From Chlorophyllum brunneum (Eukaryota; Basidiomycota; Agaricomycetes; Agaricales; Agaricaceae): a stretch of DNA of 64,000 bases. A program made the position numbers and the translations under genes. Below, one piece after another: positions 36,496-48,957 of this stretch (its first letter is position 1; every line of letters starts with the position of its first letter). Location of the stretch: NCBI GenBank assembly GCA_963576785.1, contig OY756141.1, forward strand, positions 992,001-1,056,000, given 5' to 3'. The notes below the pieces were generated by a model. It searched no databases, was not told the origin of the DNA, and saw only the letters and a program-made list of their open reading frames with translations.

Positions 36496-36794
36496 GAGTG
36501 TAGGAGTCAGAGATGCACCTAGGGTCACGGACGAGATAAAGTGAAGGCAGGGTGGAGGAGTCCCGCTCCGAATAGGAGCCACCTCGGGCATCAAGTCATC
36601 ACCAAAACAAATTATGCAGAACCACACGAAGTAATACAAATATATTGTCCACAGATTAATATAATACTCTAGTATAGCTATAAGTGGTAATACGGCGGAA
36701 GCAAGCAAGATAGCTACATAGCGATGACGGAAATAGGAAAATGACCATCATTCTCCTAGTTTACGGATGGGCAACCACGTATTAACGTTTCCCT

Positions 36795-39700
36795 TTAGTG
36801 TGGGGCAGAAGTAACAGGGGTTGATTGAGAATTTGATTGTGTAGAGCCCGATTGTTGTGGAGGTTGCTGCTGCTGCTGCTGCTGGCTCTGAGGGAAACGA
36901 CCCGAGAAGAAATTGTCCCATTGATCTATAAGTGCGTCAGGAGTGTGATCGTTTTCAGAGGATCAAGGCCACTGACGCCAATCAAACATCGAACCAGGAA
37001 GTCCTTCGAGAAAGCCAGTGTCAGACATTTCAAATTCTGCAAGGTTAGCACCTTGACCACCACCGTCAAGCACATTCATGACTTGAACGCTGCCTTGACC
37101 TTGAGCATTCATGGCTGGGTTCAGGTTCCCGTAGGCATCACTTGGCTTGTTCAAAGGGGTAAAGTTCACCATCGAGGCAGATGATTGGGCCCCTTGTCCA
37201 TGCTGTTGCTGGCTTGAAGGGGGAGTTTGGGTTCTTGTGCCTGTAAGCGCGTCGATAAACAACATGCCGTGTAGTAAAAGGTGATACAACTTGGTGGGAC
37301 AGACCTTGGTTGTTTTCACCAGGTGTGATGATAGTTCCCAGGGGAAGATCTTTGAGGTCTTCCTCTCTAGTACGCGTCTGAGCAACAAAAACACCTCCTC
37401 CGGGCCTGGTTAAGTCTTTATGGTATTCCAAACCTAATGGGGGTTTTGGTGTGACGCCACCAGTCGGGTTCAGTGTAGGGGTTTCCATTGGGAGGGGAGG
37501 TCCCTGCGTCGCTTCGTACAAGAGTGCAATAATCTCCGCCGTCTGAAGGATTCACGTATACATCAAAGAGAAAGGGTAGACGGTGCAATCAATTTATCAG
37601 CAAAAGGTATCAAACGGAAGCTAACCGACCTTTCGCCTTGCTGACATATGTTCGGGAGTGATGGCCTTTTCCCATCGGCGAATGCAATCTCGTAATTTTC
37701 GCAGCTTTTCTGCGGCCTGGGGATCCTTCCTCCGCACCCAGGTGTGATACTATGGTAACAACCATTAGCATAAGCCACTGTCTCCTTGGAGAATTACCCA
37801 CTTGAACTAGAGCACACGATGTAGTGGCGTAGGCCACGAGTAACCACACGTCATAAACTTCCTCGTGGGCATCCAACCACTCGATGGCTTCACCTGTGAG
37901 GGCAACTAGTTTTGTCCATTGTTCAACGGTCAGACCGAACTTGAGGTGGGTGGGGCAAGAATAGCTGATGCGCATGAAAACACGCCAAAACATCATGCAA
38001 AGGCATGCATAGAGGAAGTGGAGTATACCTAACGCATGTTGGGCACGATTTCAGTGACAAGGAACATTAGGACTCACCCGCATGGCGTGGGGTATCCGGA
38101 CCACGAAATTTGAGGCTTTCTGGAAGCATCCGCTGCCAGTCCTCAATGTCTTGAAGCAGCTGATTGAGAGCCTCGTCGGTGGTGAAGGTAAGGCCAGAGG
38201 GGCTGAATCACAAGGTCAGCCATGCAACATTGGGGGGGGGACTCAGGGCACCTGTAGATGGCTTTAAGAACGCGACCGAGAATGACACTCAGCCGCACAA
38301 GTTCGTCCATGTAAAGGTCGTTCTCGTCGCCTGACGGAAGACGTGCGTCGCAATCCTGGACATCGATCATGTAAGGGTGCCCGTATGCCAGACTCGTCCT
38401 GTAGGTGACATTTGATTTGTGTTCGTATCGTGATGATAATAGGAAACCTACCATCGATCGCAAATTAAACATGCTCCCCAGAGACGACGCCGAAGCTCAA
38501 GGTTGTGCTTCACTGATTCTGCTCGATGTAATCCCAGATCCTGTGCCTAGGAAGTCACTCAATCAATCTTCATAATTTGCATCTCGTGGCTTATAAACTC
38601 ACCATCCTGACGGCGGTGCCGAGGCGAATCCACAGAGCAGATAGGGCGTTTGGAACAAACTGCGAGTGGCAGTCCCCGGTCATAGATAGGATGAGAAGGG
38701 CTTGAACATTTGCAATTGAAGCAGTTGAAAGAACATCATCAGCCTTAATGACGTTATTGACCGCGAAACGTATTGAGTCGAAAATCTTGGGGGGCACTTC
38801 GCGCCGGGCAGCGGCGACGAGACACATCGAGTAGAGTAAAACTGGAGGAGGATTGGGGTTCGAGAGGAACTCGGCCTGAGTTACCACCGGAAGCATGGGT
38901 GCAACATTGGTAAAGTAGGAATTGACAAGTTTTTCAATGACGTCTTTCTCGATGTGTAGGTCTATCTGCTTTGGATGGGCTAGTTGTTGCTCTTCTGTGG
39001 CGGGTTTTTGGACGGTGATTAGTCCGTCCCCATTTTTGCTGATTTCGAACGTGTGCTGGTATCGAAGATCATAGTTTTCGTATATGCGCGAGTTAATGGT
39101 AGCTTGAGAGTGTAATAGATGGTAAGGTGAAGTCGGTCCTAAAGCGTTATGTGAGACCGTTCGAGACGCAAGGAAAAACTTCGGGGTTTGATAGTGTAGT
39201 ACTTACCGAAAACGCCAACATCGCGTCGGGGTGCGGATTCATTGCTAGGCGAAGGAGCAACGCGGACACTGGTGTCCGACTTGTCCTTGTGGCTAGCAGC
39301 TACAGCGGCCTCTTCCTCTAACTTCTTTTTCTTAAACCTAGTCTCTGTAATAGGCAAGAAAAAGGTGCATTCGAAAGAGAACTGCTTGCAATGTTGGCAG
39401 ACTGGGGGATCCTAACGAGGACATTAGAGGACAAAACGGTCGCAGGAACAGCAGCACTCACTACGTCAGGGAGAATGTCGCAGCGTATTTTACGGGATCG
39501 ACATGAGTCGCAAGCACGTTGCTATATAGATATGGCTTGAGTAATGCACAGGTCATAGATGGCGTTGGTGACCCACTGTCTTCGTACGCTTCTTAAGATC
39601 GACAATAGTTTGGGGTGCTTGAGGCTGCTGCGCTGAAGGGGCACGAGGAATGTCGCTTCCGGAAGCCCCGGTCTCTTCGTCCGAGCCCTTCTCGCCAGAT

Positions 39701-40437
39701 TTCCCGAGAGGCTCGCCGGGTAGTGACTTGCCTCGTTTACGTTTACTGCCTCCCCCAGAGGACATCATGGGCGATGGAATGGCCTGAGGATGTTCAGGGT
39801 GTGCGCCCGAGCGTGGCGGAGGATACATTACCATCGGATGAGGATAGGCCGGGTAAGAAGGATAACCAGGTGGGGGATAGTGGTGTGGCTGGGGGTGCAT
39901 TGGGTACGCGTACTGTGGGTGGTGGGGAGGCATACCGGGATGGGGAGGCTGCCCATGCATTTGTTGTGGGTGCTGTTGTTGATAGCTGCCCTGTTGATGC
40001 TGCTGGGAGTACGGCGAGCCACCCATCGGATATGAAGGATTCATGACGAATGTAGGAGGCGGGTACGTGTGATAATAGGGCCCGCGGGGAGGGTATAGCG
40101 GGTAGGTGGCTGCTGGATGCGAAAATGAATATTGATGCACTCAGCGTCGGGTTCCATCGTAGGCCGTAAAGGCGTCGAGGGATATGTCCGACTTACGTGG
40201 TGAATGTGGGTACTCGCGCGAACTTTCCTGGCGTTCCTCTGATTTTTGGTCTTCGGATCTGGGAGATACCTTGGTAGTAGCTGAGTCTGTCCGTCTTCTC
40301 TGCCGCGGCTTGCGGGTGGCCGGGGAGGCCTGTGACGGCTGGGATGTATGTTGCGTCGGAGTCGGCGGCAGCGGCTGGTGCGGCAACGGCTGCGAGGGAT
40401 TGTCAACAGAGCTTGGTTCGCCGGGAGGAGTAGTCAT
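36795..40437 (-). CDS. Zn2Cys6 transcription factor with fungal-specific regulatory domain
   Basis: ATG at 40437 (MTTPPGEPSS) to a stop at 36795, many exons. A Pro/Ser region and a very Pro/His/Tyr/Gln-rich segment (about 40100-39750) precede a basic stretch, KKRTKT. It is spliced to QRACDSCRSRKIRCD and, after a second intron, to CQHCKQFSFEC. Together these give six cysteines, the Gal4-type binuclear zinc cluster. The linker KKKKLEEE follows. The middle region (ARREVPPKIFDSIRFA, IANVQALLILS, ALWIRLGTAVRMAQDLGLHR, RRLWGACLICDRW) is the fungal-specific factor domain found in Zn2Cys6 regulators. The C-terminus ends with a glutamine tract encoded by CAG repeats. It is a nuclear regulator with unknown targets. 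The 3' end (after FDW) rests on an intron with a GTCAGT donor. Confidence 0.9.
36865..36884 (-). repeat. CAG/CTG trinucleotide run encoding a glutamine tract
   Basis: (TGC)n on the plus strand, read as CAG codons on the minus strand, in the last exon of the Zn2Cys6 regulator. It gives about six consecutive Gln, followed by more Gln/Pro/Ser. Such runs are prone to length change between strains. Confidence 0.85.
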
Positions 40438-41698
40438 CTTTCTCCTGGAGTTCTCCGGGGTTATAAGACTTTCCAATGGGCAAGTTGGGCCGCCGATGTG
40501 ACCAAGCCACCTTCCGAACCTGTAAATATGCTTAGCTAAAGTCTCCCAGAACTCGAGTCCTTGGCTGGTCCCTTCAGTTCCTGTTGTGTAAACGAGCCTC
40601 CTAGACCGTCTGTGCCCTGGTACTAGACGTAATTTGCAGCCGGTAACAGAGGGAGCCCCAAAGATTATCGAGCTGCCGCTCGCCTCGATGGGTGGTAATG
40701 CCGAAACCGCCAACAAACCATCACGAAAGGTGCCGAGTCACACATCTGAGCTCCGCTCTAAATTTTCTATTTTCCGCAGCCCGAGATGAGACAAACAACA
40801 CGATCTCACCGCGATCTGGCTTGCACCGAATTACAAATTCTCAGACCTCCATCGGTCCTTCCATCATTCCCCTTTCTAAAGGCGCCCTCTTTTCATTGAG
40901 CCCCATTTAGCCTCAAGCACGCCGTCAGTCAAGGGTACTGTAGATCTCCTAACAACCCGCCCGCCGCGAACGTACCTTGACTAAATGCGTATTACGAGGT
41001 TGAGGTAGGCTAGATTGCAGAAACTCTGTCTGACGGCCATTGACTTCCATCGCGATGTCATCAGGGTTGATATACCGGATGCACACGATAGTAAGAGCCC
41101 ACTGCGTCACAGGAACCGCGCTCCGGCGGCAAATCCATAAGCCAGGAACCTAGCCAATCGTGCTTCCCGGTTTCCCCCTGGACCACATCTACGCTCATGA
41201 GTCACTTCGCCTCGTGTCAGACTTTGTTGGTCCTGCGCGCAGGGTCCGAAACATCCAATCCTCGAGGAATCCACCTGAGCCCTTTCAGCCATTCTAAGCC
41301 AGGCGGAGCGGGGAACGATCATCGGAGAGAAGGTTGTTTGGCCATCCTCTGCCAGTTAACATTACCACATTTCTGATTCATCCTCCAATGAAAGCCCCCC
41401 ATTTTTCCAACACGCATGTTCTCGCACAACCTTATGGATGTGGAGCCGATGTCTCACGAACTCAATCAATACAATTTTGAAACATTTCCTACATCTTCCC
41501 GTTGCGGACCTAGACCGTTGAAGGGCTTCGCCTTCATCGTGGAAAAATAAACTCCTGTTGGCCAATCACCTCACCCCAGAAACAACCAGAATAAGTAGAC
41601 GAGATTACGAGGGTATCCAGATGTGGCTAAGCGGTATGTTACGCAACTATTCAATCCACGAGAAACCCAGCCAAAACACTAACTAATCGCCTTCTAGA
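40438..41698. other. Intergenic, no gene seen
   Basis: 1.26 kb upstream of the Zn2Cys6 regulator and downstream of the palmitoyltransferase gene. Frames on both strands are short and unsupported. The length and position suit a long regulatory upstream region or 5' UTR of the regulator gene. Confidence 0.5.
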
Positions 41699-44058
41699 TC
41701 ACCGATGTGGGCCGTCCCAAATACCTCCCCCGCCCTCCGTCAAGGCAGGGTTAACCTCTCGCTTGTCCTCCGTCGCGATTGCAGATCCATTTAGCCACGA
41801 ATAGCCAGGAGGTCTACATAACACATTCACGAGATTACGCCTCCAGTTGCCGTGAGAGAATGGATTTGGGGGAGGCGCATCCGGGATCAAGGTCTTGTGT
41901 GCTTGGTTGCGAATCTGCAAAGGCAAATAACAAAGGTCTGTAAGTATATGGCCGCCGATCAACCCTCGGTCACCTAACCATGCGTGACCGAGGTTACACA
42001 CCCGTGAACTGATCACATACCTGCTCGATCGTTGTTATATTAAGAAGTAAAAGCTGCAAATGAGTACAAGATCAGTTATTGATGCATGAAACAGAACAAA
42101 ACCCCATCATTGGTCCATTCGGACATGAAAGGGAACAAGCACTCACTCTCATATGGTATAAAAGAAGTGCAGCGACAGGCCAAACGATCAAAATTGACAA
42201 ACAAAACGCAACGGCACTGCCCGCCCCTCGTTTCAACGCATGTCGAAAATCAAGATTTTCACGAGTAGTGAGCAGATACAGATGCAAAGCCGATGTACAG
42301 ATGATGAGAATCAATGTCACAGACTACAGTGACGAGAATGATCAACCCAAACGTCATTCTTTGTAGCATCACAGGACTCACGGCTGAAAGCAACAGCACG
42401 AAAAACGTTGTGTAATTACGACGACCCACGCAATTGTTGACCCATTGGCAGTGGTGATCGCATCCGTCAACACAGTTGTCGCACTGAAAAAATATTTAAC
42501 TTCAGCAATACAGCGAAGCAGCAAAATGTCCGACTTGCCATTTTACAATGACTCGATCTCGGCGGTCGGTAGGTTCTACAAGTAGAACAATACTTCGTCC
42601 TAACACTAAATGATATCAGGACCAGTCAGAAGCGCTCAGAATCTTCTCTACTCACACGTCGTTCCGAACCTTCAAATCTCGAGGCATTGGTGCCCGCGAC
42701 CCTCCATCCGAAGGGGTTTCATTCGAGTAAGGTGGGTCAGGGTCCAGTTCTCGAGGTAAAATTCCGGGATCAGTGGTCGCCTGTCAGGATGTCGAGATCA
42801 ACCTGAATTCAATCCCACGTCAAGACGTTTAACGTACAGTTGCCAGCATAGTTGATATCACCAGAAGCGTCATGTATATTCCAACCGCAGCGACAGCAGG
42901 ACTTTCATTCTGCCACCACCATACACACGTCGTTCCAAACCAGACACCGGCAATGGCGAGAACGAGGAGGAATGAGGTGATGAACGCCCAGGGTGAATCA
43001 CCACCAGATAAGATGCGACCTTGGAAGAAAAACTTATTATTTGATGGATGGAATTCATAATTGCGGTATGGCTTCTTCGTGTCAGGGTTAAGAATGGGGA
43101 CAGCGGATAGAGGTGGATGATGGTCAGGGGACCTGGGAATAAATGATGGATCTGGCGAGGGTGAGATCGAGGTACGACGGCCAGAATGGTGGTCAACCCC
43201 CAAGGTATCACCATACATGCCGGGAGATGATGTCCGCTTGTAGTGAGTGGGTGACATGGGTAGATCGTATCCGCTAAGTTCATCTCTTCCCCTCCCTTCA
43301 AAAGTGGTACGTCCTTCTACTAGCGCAGGCCGGCCGTTTGGCGCCTTTCGGATGGACTCGAAACTAAGTCCCCTACTCAACCCCATAACCCGGTCAAAAC
43401 TTGTCCGCACGATATTTTTCGGCGTAAAACTGGGACCTGTGCCACTACGTTCCCCAGACATGGATGATCGCCCGGCCAAATTACCAGGACGGTCGACGAC
43501 GGGGAGTAGAGGCTCTCGACTCTGTTTCAAACGTTTCGAGGTCGGAGTATCCTGAACGTTGATATATATCTGATCAGCCCCCCGTGATCCATCCAGGTGG
43601 TAATCAAAACTTTCGGAGCGGCGGTGATTCACGTCGCTAAGCTGAAAAAACTCTGGATCCTGAGCACTGCTTACGACGTCGGTGACAGAGGTAACAGAGT
43701 TAGGACGGGAAATTTCGGGTTGATTATTCGGCCTCGACGGGCGAAAAAAAGACATCGAGGGTTGAATGCCGCCCGCGTGCGTGGTAGAGTGAAGGTGTGC
43801 GGAATTGGGGAAGGTTGGCGAAGTGGGCGTTTGGGTATCTCCAGGTGGTCGATTAACCACATGTGGCAAAGGGCGAGAGGATGGTGGTGTAGTTGGGGTA
43901 GTTAGGGTACTGACTGTGGTACCACCTTGAGGTCGTTGGGCCATGTGGGTGTTGAGGGTGGTAGGCAAAGGAAGTTGCGGGCCTTGGGGGTTGCGCCTAG
44001 GACTTGTAGGGGAAGGAGGGACCGCATAAGATAATGGTAGATTTTGCGAAGACGACAT
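41699..44058 (-). CDS. ERF2: DHHC palmitoyltransferase, Erf2-type
   Basis: Starts at 44058 with ~330 residues of Ser/Pro-rich sequence. Then come [21 protein letters not shown] and two membrane helices, a layout characteristic of Erf2/ZDHHC9. Later exons give [11 protein letters not shown], then the cysteine-rich domain [36 protein letters not shown] containing the catalytic DHHC. Two more membrane segments follow, then TTIEQIRNQ (the TTxE motif) and a C-terminal tail ending at 41699. Erf2 with partner Erf4 attaches palmitate to Ras at the ER; the same role is likely here. The intron inside the cysteine-rich domain (42484-42538) has the donor GCAAGT, a GC-AG intron: only that junction joins HCKM to CDNC in frame. 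Confidence 0.93.
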
Positions 44059-44626
44059 GAGGAATGGTGTATGAAAACAAAAGGAAAATGAGTGGGTTGA
44101 GGGAGCCGATCGTCGTGCAGTAAATTACGTCCTTTTAGAGATATATGGGAAAAAGAGGGGCGCAATATACCAGCACTAGCAGATACGGCGTCGGAGAGCA
44201 GATGAATGAGCCGAGAGCAAGAGATACAGCGCACGAGTCCGTCCGTATTGAGCGTGCAGAGGAAAGAATGCAATCAAACATGGCACACCTTCTACGGCAA
44301 CTGCCTCCCACGCCTTCCAGGTGCTGTAACATTGACTTTTGTACAATTGCGTTTCATGATGGCCCACCTCTAGTCCATGATGAGCGTATTAACAGGGTGC
44401 TGAGAAAAGGTTCTCAACCTACCACAGGTAAATCAAGATTTATGTCCGTAGGTACTAGGCCGTTCCGTCCGTGACAGAGGTTGGATTCAGGGAATACACA
44501 GGGGAGGTACAAATAATGTCGACTGCAACTATTTATACATAAAACCAGTCGGAATCTCAGCTGCGGACACGAGGATAATTCGCAGTTTGCTAACCCAACA
44601 CAAGCGACACCCTCACATCAGACCTA
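44059..44626. other. Divergent upstream region, no gene seen
   Basis: Between the 5' end of the palmitoyltransferase gene (minus) and the unknown plus-strand ORF at 44627. Frames here are short and overlapping, with no similarity. Confidence 0.5.
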
Positions 44627-45475
44627 ATGGAATTTCGAAGCAAGTACTGGCCACCCTACACTGGTCCCATGCGGCATGGCCTCTTCAAAGAGTTTATACC
44701 TCGGCGCCTTTGGACTGACATTGGTGACGATCCGTTCATTCAGCACATAACAGGGTGTTGTGCCCTCCACGAGCTCTACAGCATGCCAGTTCGTTTTTCC
44801 GAATCCAGAGACACTTGGATCTTTGGTTCAGAAAAGGCAAGATTTTGTGCTTCCGCCAGTGTGAACTCCGTATCGGTACGGCTTCCACGACGCATAAAAA
44901 GCTCGCGCGCAGATGACATGCCCAGGGTGTCAAAATACACGTATGGCTACATGCCCGAGGTGAAATTTTGCCCCCAGATCTTCTGTGACATATGGTTTAC
45001 TTTTTCCAACCTCCGCCAACACCGGACATTTTTTTCGACGAGACGCATATGTACGATTAAGGGTGTCGGGTTCCAGTTCTGTGGTCAGGCGGAATTGCTC
45101 GGGCCGGAACCCTCAGAAATTATCAGGCTTCGAGATGTTCTGATCAGTGGCGTTCGTGGAGGATACCTACGTGTGTGTCTCCAGCTGTCCCCCAAAGAGA
45201 ATGCTACTGAGATATCGGTAATCCTACTTACCCGAAAATTCGGTCCATCTCCCCCCGTCAAAAAGAATGGCTTTCCTGACCCCTCCCTTCGAGAATCGGC
45301 TGTGCCGGCTTGGGAGTCGGGTTTGTTTCTGCCCACCTACAGTCAGCACCCAAATTGGGACGTTCACAAGCCGGGTGTGATGACATCTCTGGCTTCTGCA
45401 CAATCCTCCGTTCACTGGGTCTGGCTTGACCCAAGCTACACAAATGGGAAATTCGGAGTTTCCAACCTCGCCTGA
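44627..45475 (+). CDS. Unknown 282-residue ORF overlapping the start of the CoaD-type gene
   Basis: A single uninterrupted frame of 282 codons plus stop, long for chance in DNA of this composition. I recognise no family. The protein would be soluble, rich in Arg, Ser and aromatic residues, and without a signal peptide or membrane segments. Its last 32 bases overlap, in another frame, the start of the phosphopantetheine adenylyltransferase gene (ATG at 45444) on the same strand. The core-promoter and 5' UTR positions of that gene would therefore fall inside this frame. It may be a real orphan gene, a relic of a coding gene, or a chance frame. Confidence 0.35.
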   Translation: MEFRSKYWPPYTGPMRHGLFKEFIPRRLWTDIGDDPFIQHITGCCALHELYSMPVRFSESRDTWIFGSEKARFCASASVNSVSVRLPRRIKSSRADDMPRVSKYTYGYMPEVKFCPQIFCDIWFTFSNLRQHRTFFSTRRICTIKGVGFQFCGQAELLGPEPSEIIRLRDVLISGVRGGYLRVCLQLSPKENATEISVILLTRKFGPSPPVKKNGFPDPSLRESAVPAWESGLFLPTYSQHPNWDVHKPGVMTSLASAQSSVHWVWLDPSYTNGKFGVSNLA

Positions 45476-46638
45476 ACTTGTGGACAGCGCCCTTCTCCTA
45501 GCAACACTCCCCCGGCTCTCCACACCCCAATTCCTAGCCCCCGCAGTCTCGCACGCAACCTCCACGACCAGGAAACGACTCGTAATCATCCTGTTCTCTC
45601 GATTCTTCAACAAAGAAGCCCCTCATAGCCACCTTGACCAAGGCTATCTAGCATCTCAGGCCATCTCGCATACGGAGAAGTGGAGAGCCGTTCAGGAGAT
45701 CTTGACTTATGTCTATGTTCAAGCGACAAAGGTTGCACAGGATTTAGGGAAGGTTTTGATGGAGATTGATGTTCTGCTGAAAGGGGTCAACGAGGACGTG
45801 GATGAGAGTCTAGGAGCTGGGATAGAAATGGTCTTTCGTGTTAGTGGGGGTGTGTACGGTATCCTTATTGTAACAGTATTCTTTGACCTGATCCTGTTCG
45901 GGGTGCAGACGCTATCCCTGTACCACTGCCGGAATCCATCGGTCTACTAAGGACCGCATACATCCCAGTAGGTGAACGGGATCCATTAGTCGATTCAGTC
46001 GTTGGGACAGAAGTTTCAACGCCTCGAAATGCCCGGAGCATGTATCCAGTGACTGCAATAGGTGGAACTTTCGATCATCTGCATGCTGGGCACAAAATCC
46101 TACTGTCAATGGCAGCTTGGATCACGAGCGAGAAGTTGATTGTTGGGATGACGGGTAAGCACCTCGCGCTTAGCAAGGGCTACTAAACAAAGAGATTTTC
46201 TAGACGATGATTTACTGCGCAACAAGGTTAACAAGCATGTTATGGAAGACATCCCCCAGCGTAGTAAGAGAGTGCGAGGATTCCTTGAATTCTTCAAACC
46301 TGGTCTCGTTTACGATATCGCACCTATCAATGATGTCTATGGCCCAACCGCATGGGACCCAAATATTCAGGCACTGGTAGTCAGTAAGGAGACCCTGGGT
46401 GGGGCAACAGAGAGTACGTCTACTATTTGTTTCTTGCTATGGGTTTGGTGCTGAGATCTACATAGTTGCCAAACATAGAACAGCCCAGAGTCTTCCGGCC
46501 CTCGAGGTCTTCGTGATTGACGTGATATCTGCGACATCCGCCAACCTTGACCACCAAGATGCAGCATGGTTGAAGACTGCAAAGCTTAGTAGTACATTTA
46601 TTCGTCAGTGGATTGTGGATAATGGGGTTGAGGAATGA
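45444..46638 (+). CDS. CAB4: Phosphopantetheine adenylyltransferase (eukaryotic CoaD type)
   Basis: Four exons (45444-45849, 45909-46154, 46204-46413, 46466-46638) give 345 codons, 344 aa. A ~140-residue N-terminal region typical of the fungal enzymes precedes the nucleotidyltransferase domain. That domain begins AIGGTFDHLHAGHKILL; the T/HxGH-like motif, here HAGH, binds ATP. It continues with LIVGMTDDDLLRNK, VSKETLGGA (the second signature near the nucleotide) and a C-terminal LSSTFIRQWI. The enzyme joins ATP and 4'-phosphopantetheine to dephospho-CoA, the fourth step of CoA synthesis. The start MGNSEF at 45444 is chosen because the frame upstream is not conserved-looking. It overlaps the end of the unknown ORF before it. 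Confidence 0.93.
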
Positions 46639-46851
46639 AACGGCATGCGATCATCGCGCTCTACATTATTAATTTCCCACGCCCCACCCCACTTGGACAG
46701 CAGGACTTGACTAGGCTACGCTCGCCATCCGCTGCTCTTTTCTCATCTCCATCACCACCACCGACCACAATCGGTCTCTTTCACTCGTTTATATGCATCT
46801 CTGACCCCGTTATACTCTATAACACCGATTTCAATCTTGTTCTGACACACC

Positions 46852-48957
46852 ATGCATTCAGTCGAGAAAATATTGTTACTTGCTTCGCTGTTCCACGCCC
46901 AATTTTCTTTCGCCTACAAATGGCCCTCACCACAGTATGACGCCCTAGAGACATTCCTCTTTGAAGGACAGAGGGGTGATGATTCCAATCTCGCGTCGCT
47001 AGTGCACCCTTGTCGCAAGCGCACAGGAACCATGGCGTCCGTTGCAGCAGAATGGCTTCGCTTCGTGCGTTAAATATCCCCTTTTCTCATGCCCTACCCT
47101 AATTATAACAGGCTTTCCACGATGCTGCCACTCACAACGTTGACGATGGATCTGGAGGCGTGGATGGATCCCTTGTATATGAATTGGGAAGGCCTGAGGT
47201 ATGTGGTTGTTGTTTCACTTCATTGTCGGGGTTTCCCAACTCTCGCCACAGAACTTTGGCCTTGGATTCAATCAAACTGTTACCGACTTCGAAACGTTCC
47301 CTAACAAATATGTCTCCCGTCAGTGCAGGGTTACTTTAGGGTTTATTTTATCTGACTATCACGACAGGAGCCGATATCATCGCCCTCGGTGCCGTTTTCG
47401 CCGTTGTAACCTGTGGAGGTCCTATTATCCCATACCGTGGTGGGCGAGTCGATGCATGGACACCAGGAGGTTTCGGCACTCCCGAGCCCCAAAATGACCT
47501 AGATACTTTGAAAGAAAGTTTCAGGAAACAAGGATTTTCGAACACGGAGATGATTGCCCTGACAGCATGCGGCCATAGTATGGGTGGCGTTCGTAATACC
47601 GATTTCCCTATGCTCGTACCCGCAGGCCCCGACCCATCTAGACCAAACATCATCAACTTCGACACAACCCCTGACTTTGATAACAAAGTGTATGTCCATA
47701 CTGCGAGAATTCTTCTCGGTTGTTAATTGAATATTCCAGTGTTACAGAATACCTTGATGGAACAACTCAGAACGTACTCGTCGTCACTCCGAACACTACT
47801 ATGGCCTCAGATCTCCGTATTTTCATGAGCGATGGGAACCAGACTATGCACGGGTTAGCAATATTCCTAGCATCGCTTTTGAAAGGCTTCAACTCACACT
47901 GGTTCTCTTCCAGACTGACAGATATGAACCAATTCAACAGCCAATGTCAATCCTTGTTGGAGCGGATGTTCAACACTGTTCCGCACGGCGTGTCGTTGAC
48001 AGAGGAAATCACCCTACTTCATGTGAAAGCAGAAGGCGTGCAACTGACAATAGAACGTGATCAATTGGTGTTCAAAGCTGGTCTTCGTGTATGTGAATCC
48101 TTCACCATTTTCTACATGAGCGCTGATGTAGAAGATCAGCTCACCCAACCCACCAACGACAAACTCAACATGAACAGGACAATCACCATGTTTTGGTGCG
48201 ACAAGTACGGTGACTCGGCGGACTGCAAAGGGAATACTAAATCCGCGCCATCAGTGGACGTTGTCCAAGACGATCCTAACAACTCGCCAATTACCCTACG
48301 CATGGGGCTCTACTTTGTACATTACAAGTTCGTTGTGCCACTACAGGCATCAGCGTCTATCTCAAAGTTTTGGTTCGAGGTTGACGAGCACAACGGAACT
48401 AGTCCTGCTGTGTATAACAACGATGGCAGTGACTATGTTGTACCGCAAGATCAGGTTATTTTGGTTCCAACGCTCAGTGCCAATCACAATGGGGAAGACC
48501 TTACCAAGTTTTACAATCTCACGGTTGCTGTAAGCCGTTGTCTCGTACCTCACAGGATCGTTTCCCTAATTATCCACAGGTTCGGCAAGGAAGCAATCCA
48601 TCTCGGGTATACGCGTCAGTTTATGACTATGCCATTCGGAATTTCACATCCCCTTTGAATACCACCATTGACTTCACAAAGAACTCTTCTATACCTTCTG
48701 TCGGCGGATACGATTTTTATTCCGGAGCGGTTGAAGATACTGGGTTCCAGATGACTCTGGATCTCCACGCGGACGTGGGTGGTACAACATACACGGACGA
48801 CTTCAAGCAGACAACGTTCTTGGATAATACCCCTTACCTGCAACCTTCAGATGTAAACACAAGCTCTACCTCCTCGTCGTCCGCTTCGTTCGTAGCATCA
48901 CTACCCCGTGTTATGTTTGGACTGCTGTTTATACTTTTACCTGTTCACGTTCTGTGA
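46852..48957 (+). CDS. Secreted, probably GPI-anchored haem peroxidase (plant-type superfamily)
   Basis: The start MHSVEKILLLASLFHAQFSFA is a signal peptide. Exon 2 joins exon 1 to make WLRFAFHDAATHN, with the distal catalytic Arg and His of plant-type peroxidases; VDGSLVYELGRPEN follows. RADIIALGAVFAV is the usual helix before the proximal histidine, which lies in MIALTACGHSMGGV. A Thr/Asn-rich C-terminal domain follows, with many N-glycosylation sequons. The protein ends with Ser/Thr-rich sequence and a hydrophobic tail (VMFGLLFILLPVHVL), as in a GPI-anchor signal. It should oxidise small substrates with hydrogen peroxide outside the cell or at the wall. It is much longer than class II lignin peroxidases, so it is another branch. 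One intron (45 bases, near 48088-48132) is 3n and stop-free. Confidence 0.87.

Noticed and set aside
39615..40046. 143-codon plus-strand frame
   Set aside because: Antisense to the Pro/His/Tyr/Gln-rich exon of the Zn2Cys6 regulator; low-complexity codons leave the other strand open.
40438..44626. Possible tRNA or small RNA genes in the spacers flanking the palmitoyltransferase gene
   Set aside because: No pair of tRNA control boxes or plausible cloverleaf could be found by eye.
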